DNA of 24,141 bases from the IMG/VR virus record IMGVR_UViG_3300013123_000783, positions 1-24,141 of that record, one strand, 5' to 3'. This DNA is from a virus. A program made the translations under genes and the position numbers. Positions within the stretch are counted from its first letter, which is position 1; each line of letters starts with the position of its first letter. Below are positions 7,533-13,098 of the stretch, one piece after another. The notes beneath the pieces are model-generated. The model searched no databases, was not told the DNA's origin, and worked only from the letters and a program-made list of their open reading frames with translations.

Positions 7533-8390
7533 ATGAAGACGCAACAGATCAATTACAAAGAAATCGCAGGTAACCTATATGCCAAGATCGGCAAAAAGAA
7601 GATCACGGCCAGTGTAGCCGCCCGTCAGATAGGGGTGAGCGACGCCACCATCAGCAACATCATCAACGAAGCCTACATAAACAATCCAACGCTATTCCCC
7701 AGCGACAGGATGTGGCTGAAGATAGCAAGCTGGACGGGGATGAAGACCGGCTGGCAGACGGCTGAAACAGCCAATTATAAGCGGGTGATGAACGTCTGCC
7801 GCCACGCCCAGGACAACGGCATCAGCCGCGCCATCAGCTTCGACCCCGGAACGGGAAAAACATTCGCCCTGAAGGCTTACAGCAACGACACGCCAAACTG
7901 CTGGTACATTGAATGTGATGAATTCTTCACCAAGAAGATATTCCTGCGCGAGCTGATGAAGGCGATGGGCATAGCCGGCGGGCCCCTGAGCGTGGCAGAT
8001 ATGGTGTATGAGATTACCGATAAGCTGAACACTACCGACCGTCCGCTTGTGATCATTGACGAGGCAGACAAGCTGAACGACAGTAGCCTGAACCTGTTCA
8101 AGACCTTTTATAACAAGGCAAATGCAGGCTTTGTGCTCACAGGAACTCCCTATTTCCGCAACCGGATAGACCGGGGAGTGCGTAAGCTGAAGATGGGCTA
8201 CTGGGAGATATTCAGCCGGTTCGGCGGTGAGTTCATACCGCTGCACAAGGTGGATGAAAAGATGGTGAGGCAGGTGTGCGAAGCAAACGGAATGACAGAC
8301 GAAGGCGAGATACAGGAAGTGATGGAAGCAGCCAACGGCGATTTGAGAAGGGTGAAGAGTATGGTGGAGAGGATACAATTGAGGAATTAG
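7533..8390 (+). CDS. MuB-type target-capture AAA+ ATPase
   Basis: 285 residues. MuB binds target DNA, forms ATP-dependent filaments and activates MuA. The N-terminus has an HTH (residues about 22-45, KITASVAARQIGVSDATISN) as in MuB. The ATPase core has a Walker A at 103-110 (FDPGTGKT, where the usual first Gly is Phe), Walker B LVIIDEAD at about 172-179, and a sensor-1 LTGTP at about 202-206. The C-terminal helical region (DEGEIQEVMEAANGDLRRVK) resembles the MuB C-terminal domain. It lies 18 bp after the transposase gene and is followed directly by a palindromic repeat. Length is near that of Mu B (312). Confidence 0.9.
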   Translation: MKTQQINYKEIAGNLYAKIGKKKITASVAARQIGVSDATISNIINEAYINNPTLFPSDRMWLKIASWTGMKTGWQTAETANYKRVMNVCRHAQDNGISRAISFDPGTGKTFALKAYSNDTPNCWYIECDEFFTKKIFLRELMKAMGIAGGPLSVADMVYEITDKLNTTDRPLVIIDEADKLNDSSLNLFKTFYNKANAGFVLTGTPYFRNRIDRGVRKLKMGYWEIFSRFGGEFIPLHKVDEKMVRQVCEANGMTDEGEIQEVMEAANGDLRRVKSMVERIQLRN

Positions 8391-8391
8391 A

Positions 8392-8420
8392 CCTCCCCCT
8401 GCGCCCCCTATGAAGGGGGA
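8392..8420 (+). repeat. Palindromic element copy 2
   Basis: Starts one base after the MuB stop codon. Lead-in CCTCCCCCTG, then GCCCCCT and AAGGGGGA. It is followed without a gap by an ACCACAGAG-type repeat, so two repeat families share this 62-bp gene junction. Confidence 0.85.
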
Positions 8421-8421
8421 T

Positions 8422-8453
8422 AACCACAGAGGACACAAAGAAGACACAGAGAA
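8422..8453 (+). repeat. ACCACAGAG-type repeat copy 2
   Basis: AACCACAGAGGACACAAAGA continuing to CACAGAGAA; the next codon is the ATG of the following gene. The repeat therefore serves as the whole translation-initiation leader of that gene. Confidence 0.8.
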
Positions 8454-8855
8454 ATGGACAGAGTTGAGATAAAGCGGGAGATCATGGTGAGGCTCGGCAT
8501 CGGCGAGGGGGAATACAACCGGCTGATGTATGAGGCGGGAGAGCTTTATTTTGAGCGCAAATGCCGGGGATGGGATAGGATAAGGGAGGCTTTCAGACAG
8601 AGCAGGCAGATATGGGCATGGTGGACACAGCAATGGGAGCTGATGGACGAGCAGATAGTGAGGACGGGGATGCCCATCACCGGTATGCGCTCTTACGCGA
8701 ATATCCATTTAAATCTGGAACACTACCCCAATTCGGGGCTGGTGAAGAAGGCGCTCGATGGATATGACAGGGCTGTGCTGGATGAGATTGAGCAGGCAAC
8801 CTCCCCCTGCACCCCCTTCAAATGGGGACAATCCCGGAAGGAGATAAAGACATGA
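8454..8855 (+). CDS. Hypothetical early phage protein
   Basis: 133 residues, unrecognised family. Helical and charged, rich in Trp and Arg (CRGWDRIREAFRQSRQIWAW, then WTQQWELMDEQIV). No membrane segment or zinc motif. The last part (TSPCTPFKWGQS) is translated from a palindromic element, so the native C-terminus has been extended or replaced. The ATG directly abuts an ACCACAGAG repeat, and the stop overlaps the next start as ATGA, so the two genes are probably translationally coupled. Its place between MuB and the GemA-like gene suggests a replication-accessory role; this is inference only. Confidence 0.7.
   Translation: MDRVEIKREIMVRLGIGEGEYNRLMYEAGELYFERKCRGWDRIREAFRQSRQIWAWWTQQWELMDEQIVRTGMPITGMRSYANIHLNLEHYPNSGLVKKALDGYDRAVLDEIEQATSPCTPFKWGQSRKEIKT
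8800..8828 (+). repeat. Palindromic element copy 3 (in frame in a CDS)
   Basis: CCTCCCCCTG, then CACCCCCTTCAAATGGGGA. The right arm carries a T, so the stem is imperfect. It is translated as TSPCTPFKWG at the C-terminus of the 133-residue protein. Confidence 0.75.
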
Positions 8856-9286
8856 AGATAACTGCGGGACAAAACCGGAGGCTGCATGCACTGCTGACTC
8901 AATACGATCTGATGGACAACAAGGAGTACATCATAGAATGCTATACCGATGGACGGACAGCGCACAGTTCGGAACTGGAATATAACGAGGCAGCACAACT
9001 CATTAAAAATATTGGTTCAGGACAAATGGCTTCAATGAGCTATAAGGCGGGCGACAACCAGCGTAGGAAAATATTGAGCATCTGCTACCAGCTTCCGGTA
9101 GAACTCGGGTTTACGGTATATGACGAAAAAAAGGGGCGCAGAGTAGTGAATATGATCCGTTTGAATGAGTTTTTAAACGGGCCTAAATCAATTTTTAAGA
9201 AGGATTTGTACAGGCATGATCCGAAGGAGCTGAGCAAGGTGATCGTTCAGTTTGAGAATATACTGAATGGGTATTTGAAAAAATGA
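8852..9286 (+). CDS. GemA/gp16-like phage protein (DUF1018-like)
   Basis: 144 residues from the ATG at 8852, which overlaps the previous stop (ATGA); a GTG or other start upstream is less likely. The beginning MKITAGQNRRLHALLTQYDL, then NKEYIIECYTDGRTAHSSEL, a repeat-like EAAQLIKNI, and DNQRRKILSICYQLPVELGF fit the Mu gp16/GemA layout: a first module starting with a Q-x-x-x-H-x-L helix, then the R-RKIL-IC-Q motif. Mu GemA modulates host gene expression and DNA topology during early growth. Family assignment is by motif only. The gene ends directly at palindromic element copy 4. Confidence 0.6.
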   Translation: MKITAGQNRRLHALLTQYDLMDNKEYIIECYTDGRTAHSSELEYNEAAQLIKNIGSGQMASMSYKAGDNQRRKILSICYQLPVELGFTVYDEKKGRRVVNMIRLNEFLNGPKSIFKKDLYRHDPKELSKVIVQFENILNGYLKK

Positions 9287-9316
9287 CCTCCCCCTTAATC
9301 CCCCTCCAAAGGGGGA
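9287..9316 (+). repeat. Palindromic element copy 4
   Basis: Begins immediately after the GemA-like stop codon. The lead-in ends in TTAAT instead of G (CCTCCCCCTTAAT), followed by CCCCCT, loop CCAA and AGGGGGA. Confidence 0.85.
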
Positions 9317-9366
9317 TACCCACCTGGTTCTGACCGGAGGGGTATATCGGGGACAAAACAGAAGCA

Positions 9367-9564
9367 ATGACGAAAGAAGAGATCAAACAGGAAAAACAGA
9401 GGCTGAGGAAACAGATCGAGTTTCTGAACACTTATCTGAGCCGGACATCTCCGAATGTAACGGGATGGAATGAGAAATTCAACGAGCGTGCCGACTGCCG
9501 CGAGTGCTATGCGCTGATTGTAGAACTTGAAAAAGAGGAGTTGTATGCTGCGAAAGCTGTTTAA
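9367..9564 (+). CDS. Small hypothetical coiled-coil protein
   Basis: 65 residues, ATG start. The first half (EEIKQEKQRLRKQIEFLNTY) is a strongly charged heptad-like helix. Two Cys (CRECYALIV) are in the second half. No family recognised. The end overlaps the next gene by 20 bp. It follows the repeat-bearing gap at 9287-9366, which otherwise contains no gene. Confidence 0.6.
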   Translation: MTKEEIKQEKQRLRKQIEFLNTYLSRTSPNVTGWNEKFNERADCRECYALIVELEKEELYAAKAV

Positions 9565-9820
9565 CCGGGAGATCGCAAGCAGGCATAAAAAGGGTCGTAA
9601 CCCGGAGCTGGTTAAGCTGCGGGATGAGGCGCTGCTGAGGCGTTTCGTCTATTGGAACGATGTGAAGCGCGTAAGGCTGGATGATGTGCTGTCGAAGCTG
9701 AGTCTTGAGGAATTCTTTATTGACGAAAAGCGGATCATACAGATACTGAACCGCAACAGTGAGCGGATCAATGCGATAAGGAACGGGGGGAAGAAGAATC
9801 AACTGAAGCTGTTTGAATAG
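9545..9820 (+). CDS. Small basic hypothetical protein
   Basis: 91 residues from the ATG at 9545; an in-frame TTG at 9527 is an alternative. The protein is very basic (MLRKLFNREIASRHKKGRNP, GGKKNQLKLFE) with a helical centre (DDVLSKLSLEEFFIDEKRII). The sequence DDVLSKLSLEEFFIDEKRI resembles small Bacteroidetes phage proteins that precede Gam, but no function is known. It overlaps the previous gene by 20 bp, so they are likely co-translated. An ACCACAGAG repeat fills the gap after it. Confidence 0.6.
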   Translation: MLRKLFNREIASRHKKGRNPELVKLRDEALLRRFVYWNDVKRVRLDDVLSKLSLEEFFIDEKRIIQILNRNSERINAIRNGGKKNQLKLFE

Positions 9821-9831
9821 CAAAGGCAATG

Positions 9832-9868
9832 AACCACAGAGACACGGAGAACACGGAGAAACATAGAG
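9832..9868 (+). repeat. ACCACAGAG-type repeat copy 3
   Basis: AACCACAGAGACACGGAGAA, then CACGGAGAAACATAGAG, in the leader of the Gam gene, 24 bp before its ATG. Confidence 0.8.
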
Positions 9869-9891
9869 TACTAACATAAATTAATTTGAAA

Positions 9892-10413
9892 ATGAAAACA
9901 CGTGAGAAAAAAGTGATCGTAAGCGGAATTACGCGCGAAGAGGCTGAGGAAGCCTTCGGGAAATACGCTGCAGCCGACGCACGGCAGCAGAGGATCAACG
10001 CAAAGATGGATGTGGAGTTCACAGCCATCCGCGAAAAGTACCAGGATGAGCTGCATAAACTTGCTGAGGAAAAGGAAAAGAGCTTCGAGGTAATGCAGGT
10101 TTTTGCTACAGAAAAGAAAGTGGAACTGTTTGCGAAAAAGAAGAGTATGGAAATGGTGCATGGAATTATGGGTTTCAGGATCGGGACTCCGAAACTGAAA
10201 ACAATGAAGGGTTTTACCTGGGGAGCGGTTCTTAACCTGCTTAAGGAATTCCTTCCGGATTATGTACGTACATTAGAGGAACCGGCAAAAGACAAGCTGC
10301 TGGCCGACCGCGATGTGGAGGATGTGGCAATTCTGATGCCGAAGGTAGGAATATATGTTGACCAGGATGAAACATTTTATGTGGAACCGAAAAAGGAAGA
10401 TTCGGTTAATTAG
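9892..10413 (+). CDS. gam: Mu Gam-like double-strand-end protection protein
   Basis: 173 residues from the ATG at 9892 (an in-frame TTG lies 6 bp upstream). Mu Gam binds DNA ends and shields linear DNA from RecBCD-type exonucleases; it is a Ku homologue. The layout matches: a long helical N-terminal half (REEAEEAFGKYAAADARQQR, INAKMDVEFTAIREKYQDEL) followed by a beta-rich core with GFRIGTPKLKTMKGFTWGAV, LKEFLPDYVRTLEEPAKDKL and PKVGIYVDQDETFYVEP. The family is recognised from this conserved core. Downstream lie a zinc-ribbon gene and a tRNA. The leader contains an ACCACAGAG repeat. Confidence 0.85.
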   Translation: MKTREKKVIVSGITREEAEEAFGKYAAADARQQRINAKMDVEFTAIREKYQDELHKLAEEKEKSFEVMQVFATEKKVELFAKKKSMEMVHGIMGFRIGTPKLKTMKGFTWGAVLNLLKEFLPDYVRTLEEPAKDKLLADRDVEDVAILMPKVGIYVDQDETFYVEPKKEDSVN

Positions 10414-10437
10414 TTAATTCAGATAATTAGGTTAATT

Positions 10438-10929
10438 ATGAAGCCGATAATCAATATTACCAACGAAAGCATTAAGGTGGAAACCGAAAGCTTTGAGATG
10501 ATGATATATCTAAAGCCGTTCAACAATAAGGAAGTAGTTGATCTGAGGCATACGAAGAGAGACCCGGTAGAAATATGTCCTAAGTGCCGGCAGATTAAGT
10601 CTGTTTGCTTCTGCAATCCTGAGCCAAAGAAGATAGACGAATACGATGATCCCCTTAAAACGAACAAAGGTACTTCGGCAAGCTCAGGTAAAGCCAAGGG
10701 CAAACGCGGGGGTTTTAATACGACGAAAATAAGGACATGCCACAGATGCGGCAAAGATTTCAAGCCCCGGGGCAACCGACAGAATTACTGCAGCGAAGCA
10801 TGCGGTTTGAAGCCTAAAAAATACATGAGAAAAAAACACAAATTAACTCCGGAAAAGGAAGCAGAGTTGAATAAAACGCTGGCTGAAATTGAAGAAAGAA
10901 GGTTGAAGCCTTATCAGGTGGGGAATTGA
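10438..10929 (+). CDS. Double zinc-ribbon hypothetical protein
   Basis: 163 residues. The first Cys cluster is C47-x2-C50 ... C57-x-C59 (ICPKCRQIKSVCFCNPEP). The second is C101-x2-C104 ... C118-x3-C122 (TCHRCGKDFKPRGNRQNYC, then SEAC), a classic zinc ribbon. Between them is a Ser/Gly/Lys-rich linker carrying KKIDEYDDP, the same DEYD motif found three times in the transposase tail. The C-terminal third is a basic then acidic helix (KKHKLTPEKEAELNKTLAEI). Nucleic-acid binding is likely; the role is unknown. The stop is followed after 2 bp by palindromic element copy 5. Confidence 0.7.
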   Translation: MKPIINITNESIKVETESFEMMIYLKPFNNKEVVDLRHTKRDPVEICPKCRQIKSVCFCNPEPKKIDEYDDPLKTNKGTSASSGKAKGKRGGFNTTKIRTCHRCGKDFKPRGNRQNYCSEACGLKPKKYMRKKHKLTPEKEAELNKTLAEIEERRLKPYQVGN

Positions 10930-10931
10930 CA

Positions 10932-10960
10932 CCTCCCCCTGCCCCCTCGGAGAGGGGGAG
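10932..10960 (+). repeat. Palindromic element copy 5
   Basis: CCTCCCCCTG, then CCCCCTCGGAGAGGGGGAG. It lies between the zinc-ribbon stop codon and the tRNA, only 4 bp from the tRNA 5' end, so a hairpin here would sit directly next to the RNase P cleavage site. Confidence 0.85.
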
Positions 10961-10964
10961 AGTA

Positions 10965-11038
10965 GCTCCGGTGGGCAAACGGGTTAAGCCGCTACCCTTT
11001 CATGGCAGAAATTGCGGGTTCGAACCCCGCCCGGAGTA
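10965..11038 (+). tRNA. tRNA-Glu (anticodon TTC)
   Basis: Acceptor GCTCCGG (10965-10971) pairs with CCGGAGT (11031-11037), including one G-T. D-stem GGC/GCC (10974-10976 with 10988-10990). Anticodon stem CTACC/GGCAG has one A-C mismatch around the loop CTTTCAT (10997-11003), with anticodon TTC at 10999-11001. T-arm GCGGG-TTCGAAC-CCCGC (11014-11030) is perfect. The discriminator is A and no CCA is encoded. The anticodon mismatch and short D-stem make it less canonical than a chromosomal tRNA. It lies inside the early operon on the same strand. Confidence 0.8.
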
Positions 11039-11058
11039 CGGAGATAAGTTAAAATTCA

Positions 11059-11316
11059 ATGTTTATGAAAAAGAAATTTGTTGAAAAAATGGAATCGGGG
11101 TTCGTTCTGGCTGACAGGATCATCCCTTATACGCTGGTTTTGATCTGCGTGTATGTAATATTCATAGCAGGGCTTGTTTTCCTGTTGGGATGCAAAACCC
11201 AAGTGAACACCTGCATTAAAGACAAACGGTATTTCGCACCCCAGGCAAAGGAAAGCCACAGCGAAAGAAATGCGCAATTCAGAAAGCATGTAGTTAACAA
11301 AACAAACAGGAAATGA
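11059..11316 (+). CDS. Small membrane-anchored protein, possible lipoprotein
   Basis: 85 residues (an in-frame ATG at 11065 is also possible). One hydrophobic segment, TLVLICVYVIFIAGLVFLLG, ends in LLGC, which resembles a lipobox with Cys about residue 45. The segment is preceded by 25 charged residues, long for a lipoprotein signal, so a simple membrane anchor is equally possible. The remainder is basic (KESHSERNAQFRKHVVNKTN). Its stop overlaps the next start as ATGA. No family recognised; the early position argues against a lysis role. Confidence 0.6.
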   Translation: MFMKKKFVEKMESGFVLADRIIPYTLVLICVYVIFIAGLVFLLGCKTQVNTCIKDKRYFAPQAKESHSERNAQFRKHVVNKTNRK

Positions 11317-11768
11317 AACAGATTATCATTAACATTCCGGAAGAAACGCAGATGATCAATCTTAATATTCTGATAACCGGAGACCAGGTGGATGTGAAGC
11401 ATGATGGTGATCAATTGCAACCTGATCAAATCATCAATGAGGTGTGCCGCTATATGCAGGTGACGCCGGAAAAACTGAAAAGTAAATTGCGGCATAACCG
11501 GATTACGCGGGCGCGCAAGCTGGCGATGTATTCGCTGAGAATGAACACACGGTTGAGTTTTACCGAAATAGGTAATAATATGAATAGGAATCACTCCACA
11601 GTTATAACAGCATTACGCCAGACCAATAACTGGATCGAAACACATTATCAGCCCTTCGAGAGAGAATTCCGGCATATACAGCGAAGGATGGAAGATTTGA
11701 AAATACAGAATCAAAAGAACGCCGATTTATTAGTAACCACAGGGGTCACAGAGGAAACACAGAGATGA
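11313..11768 (+). CDS. DnaA domain IV-like DNA-binding protein
   Basis: 151 residues. Residues about 35-110 match DnaA domain IV: QIINEVCRYMQVTPEKLKSK, RITRARKLAMYSLRMNTRLS, FTEIGNNMNRNHSTV. The RNHSTV segment (92-97) is the DnaA signature that contacts the DnaA box. The AAA+ ATPase part of DnaA is absent, so this is a stand-alone DNA-binding domain. It may recruit or block host initiation, or act as a transcription factor; which one cannot be told. The C-terminus (VTTGVTEETQR) is translated from an ACCACAGAG-type repeat. It overlaps both neighbours by 4 bp (ATGA). Confidence 0.8.
   Translation: MKQIIINIPEETQMINLNILITGDQVDVKHDGDQLQPDQIINEVCRYMQVTPEKLKSKLRHNRITRARKLAMYSLRMNTRLSFTEIGNNMNRNHSTVITALRQTNNWIETHYQPFEREFRHIQRRMEDLKIQNQKNADLLVTTGVTEETQR
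11735..11765 (+). repeat. ACCACAGAG-type repeat copy 4 (inside DnaA-like CDS)
   Basis: AACCACAGGGGTCACAGAGG, then AAACACAGAG, ending at the ATG of the next gene. It encodes the last residues of the DnaA-like protein and also supplies the start region of the following gene. Confidence 0.75.
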
Positions 11769-12190
11769 AATACTTAGTGAACATTGATGGCGGCAAACTG
11801 AAGGTGATCTTCGAATACAATGCCGAAGGCTACCTAACCGCTTTTAAGATCGACAGCCGGCTGGCGAAGGAAGGCATTGTATGGCTGCATCAGCGTATGC
11901 CTTTCATCAGCGAAGAGCTGGAGACCTGGCGGACGAAGATCAGGAACGTAGTGATCGAAACCATACAGGACGACACCACCTTTACGGGTTTCTGGAATGC
12001 CTATAATTATAAGGTAGGCAATAAAAAGCGGGCTGAAAAGCTGTGGGCGCTCCTTCGTGAAGATGAGAAGCTGCAGACGCTGGTAGCCATTCGCAAATAC
12101 GACCGCTACCTGGCGCAGCACACGAAGATGGAAAGGGCATACCCGGAAACCTTCCTGGCGCAACGCAGGTGGGAAAATGAATATAAGTAA
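11765..12190 (+). CDS. Hypothetical early phage protein
   Basis: 141 residues. The N-terminus is beta-rich (VNIDGGKLKVIFEYNAEGYL), followed by helices (WLHQRMPFISEELETWRTKI). The end, KMERAYPETFLAQRRWENEY, resembles the C-terminal helix seen in phage replication or accessory proteins, but no family can be named. The ATG overlaps the preceding stop (ATGA), implying coupled translation. It is followed by a 70-bp imperfect palindrome. Confidence 0.65.
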   Translation: MKYLVNIDGGKLKVIFEYNAEGYLTAFKIDSRLAKEGIVWLHQRMPFISEELETWRTKIRNVVIETIQDDTTFTGFWNAYNYKVGNKKRAEKLWALLREDEKLQTLVAIRKYDRYLAQHTKMERAYPETFLAQRRWENEYK

Positions 12191-12192
12191 CC

Positions 12193-12263
12193 GTCATTAC
12201 GAGGGAGGCACAACCGAAGCAATCTGTTCATTAATAGGGATTGCTCGCTATGCTCGCAATGAC
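12193..12263. repeat. Imperfect palindrome of a dispersed genomic type
   Basis: GTCATTACGAG at the left end pairs with CTCGCAATGAC at the right end (one G-T type difference), and GCAATC near the middle pairs with GGATTGC. CGAAGCAATC and CTCGCAATGAC motifs of this type are common intergenic repeats in many bacterial genomes. It fills the 87-bp gap between two early genes. Confidence 0.7.
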
Positions 12264-12277
12264 AAAAAAAATAAACA

Positions 12278-12598
12278 ATGAAAATAAAGATTAAGCTGAG
12301 CGGTAACGAAATAAGGGCGGTGGTACTGATATTACAGACTATTGACCACATAGGAAGCCGCAAAGGATTTGCCAGCCTGGCGCAGATGGAGCTGCTCGAA
12401 GACTTGTATATAAGGCTGGTGGTTAGGATGAAAAAATTCAAAAACGAAAACAATACCCTCTCTCTTACCTTTGCCGAAGCCTGGGCAATGAGCATGCAGG
12501 TTGAGCATAAATGCGACATGTTTCCGGTGTTTGAGTGGAATACCTGGGGAAAGATTGAAGCTGAAATTAACAGGGCGTTGGTGAATGAGGGGCAATGA
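12278..12598 (+). CDS. Hypothetical early phage protein
   Basis: 106 residues, helical and basic at the start (KIKIKLSGNEIRAVVLILQT) with an aromatic-rich end (DMFPVFEWNTWGKIEAEINR). No recognised family or motif. ATG start 15 bp after the imperfect palindrome. The gene is followed within 2 bp by a branched terminator-like structure, so it is probably the last gene of the first early transcript. Confidence 0.65.
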   Translation: MKIKIKLSGNEIRAVVLILQTIDHIGSRKGFASLAQMELLEDLYIRLVVRMKKFKNENNTLSLTFAEAWAMSMQVEHKCDMFPVFEWNTWGKIEAEINRALVNEGQ

Positions 12599-12600
12599 AG

Positions 12601-12663
12601 ACGCTAACTAAGAGCTAACGCGCGTTTTAATGCGCTGTTAGCGGGAGTTAGCAGCGTTTTTTT
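12601..12663 (+). terminator. Branched intrinsic terminator-like structure
   Basis: Outer stem ACGCTAACT (12601-12609) pairs with AGTTAGC-A-GCGT (12646-12657). It encloses a second hairpin, GCTAACGCGC (12614-12623) with GCGC-T-GTTAGC (12632-12642). A run of seven T (12657-12663) follows. The repeated GCTAAC/GTTAGC motif also builds the leader at 12944-13098. Confidence 0.65.
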
Positions 12664-12688
12664 AACCACAGAGGACGCAGAGAAAACA
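12664..12688 (+). repeat. ACCACAGAG-type repeat copy 5
   Basis: AACCACAGAGGACGCAGAGA then AAAC, directly after the T run of the terminator and 13 bp before the ATG of the next gene. Confidence 0.75.
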
Positions 12689-12701
12689 AAAATTATAAAC
12701 T

Positions 12702-12908
12702 ATGAAAAGAAAAGTGATCAGCAGTAAAAATGATCGTGTTAATATCCCTACGATCCCGACAGCAGTGGCAACATTATGCCTGTATGTGTTTAAAGCGCCT
12801 ATGTGGCTGTGGGGCGCAACAGGCGCTATTTTTTTACTCATCTGGATTGCCTGGATTGTAGGGTTAACCCAGCAGGAACAGGTTGATATTTTTAAGGACA
12901 AAAAATAA
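12702..12908 (+). CDS. Small membrane protein
   Basis: 68 residues. A basic N-terminus (MKRKVISSKNDR) is followed by a hydrophobic half with one long or two short membrane segments (TIPTAVATLCLYVF, then WGATGAIFLLIWIAWIVGL) and a charged tail. No family is recognised; holin is a possibility by size but the early position gives no support. It lies between a terminator and the promoter of the antirepressor-like gene, whose -33 box begins 2 bp after the stop codon. Confidence 0.6.
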   Translation: MKRKVISSKNDRVNIPTIPTAVATLCLYVFKAPMWLWGATGAIFLLIWIAWIVGLTQQEQVDIFKDKK

Positions 12909-12909
12909 A

Positions 12910-12938
12910 TTTGCTTTTTAAATTTTGTTGTATATTTG
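12910..12938 (+). promoter_or_regulatory. Promoter of the antirepressor leader
   Basis: TTTG (12910-12913), 17-bp spacer, TATATTTG (12931-12938): full consensus. The expected transcription start is about 12944-12946, which is the first base of the leader's pairing segment A. Confidence 0.75.
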
Positions 12939-12943
12939 CCCTC

Positions 12944-13098
12944 GCTAACATAGTTAATCAGGGGTAAATTCCTTGAAGTTTAAGAAATATCCCGGATGGA
13001 GGAGTCCGCAAGGCCCTCAACCCTTCAAGCCCTGCTTGACTGTGTTAGCACATCCGGGGTTATTTATTAATTAAAATTTATTTATTATGCTAACACAG
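12944..13098 (+). ncRNA. Structured 5' leader, candidate RNA switch over the antirepressor start codon
   Basis: About 143 untranslated nt precede the ATG at 13087. A (GCTAACATAG, 12944-12953) pairs with A' (CTGTGTTAGC, 13040-13049). A' extended by one base also pairs perfectly over 11 bp with A'' (TGCTAACACAG, 13088-13098), which includes the start codon's TG. B (ATCCCGGATG, 12989-12998) pairs with B' (CATCCGGGGT, 13051-13060). C (CTTGAAG, 12972-12978) pairs with C' (CTTCAAG, 13023-13029). A small hairpin TCAAG/CTTGA spans 13025-13039. A:A' and C:C' are mutually nested but cross B:B', so alternative folds exist. In one, the start codon is free; in another it is buried. Confidence 0.6.

Noticed and set aside
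7692-8708. Long minus-strand open frame of 338 codons across the MuB gene
   Set aside because: It is a shadow of the MuB and following genes; its translation is His/Leu-rich without domain features, while the plus-strand frame has clear AAA+ motifs.
12902-12938. Promoter belonging to the small membrane protein 12702-12908
   Set aside because: The boxes lie downstream of that gene's coding region and point to the next gene.
12601-13060. GCTAAC...GTTAGC pairs resembling integron attC sites
   Set aside because: The segments do not fit the RYYYAAC / GTTRRRY core sites, there is no integrase and no gene cassette array; an RNA structure explains the pairing better.
12944-13098. Retron-type RNA
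   Set aside because: No reverse transcriptase gene lies nearby; the downstream gene is antirepressor-like.
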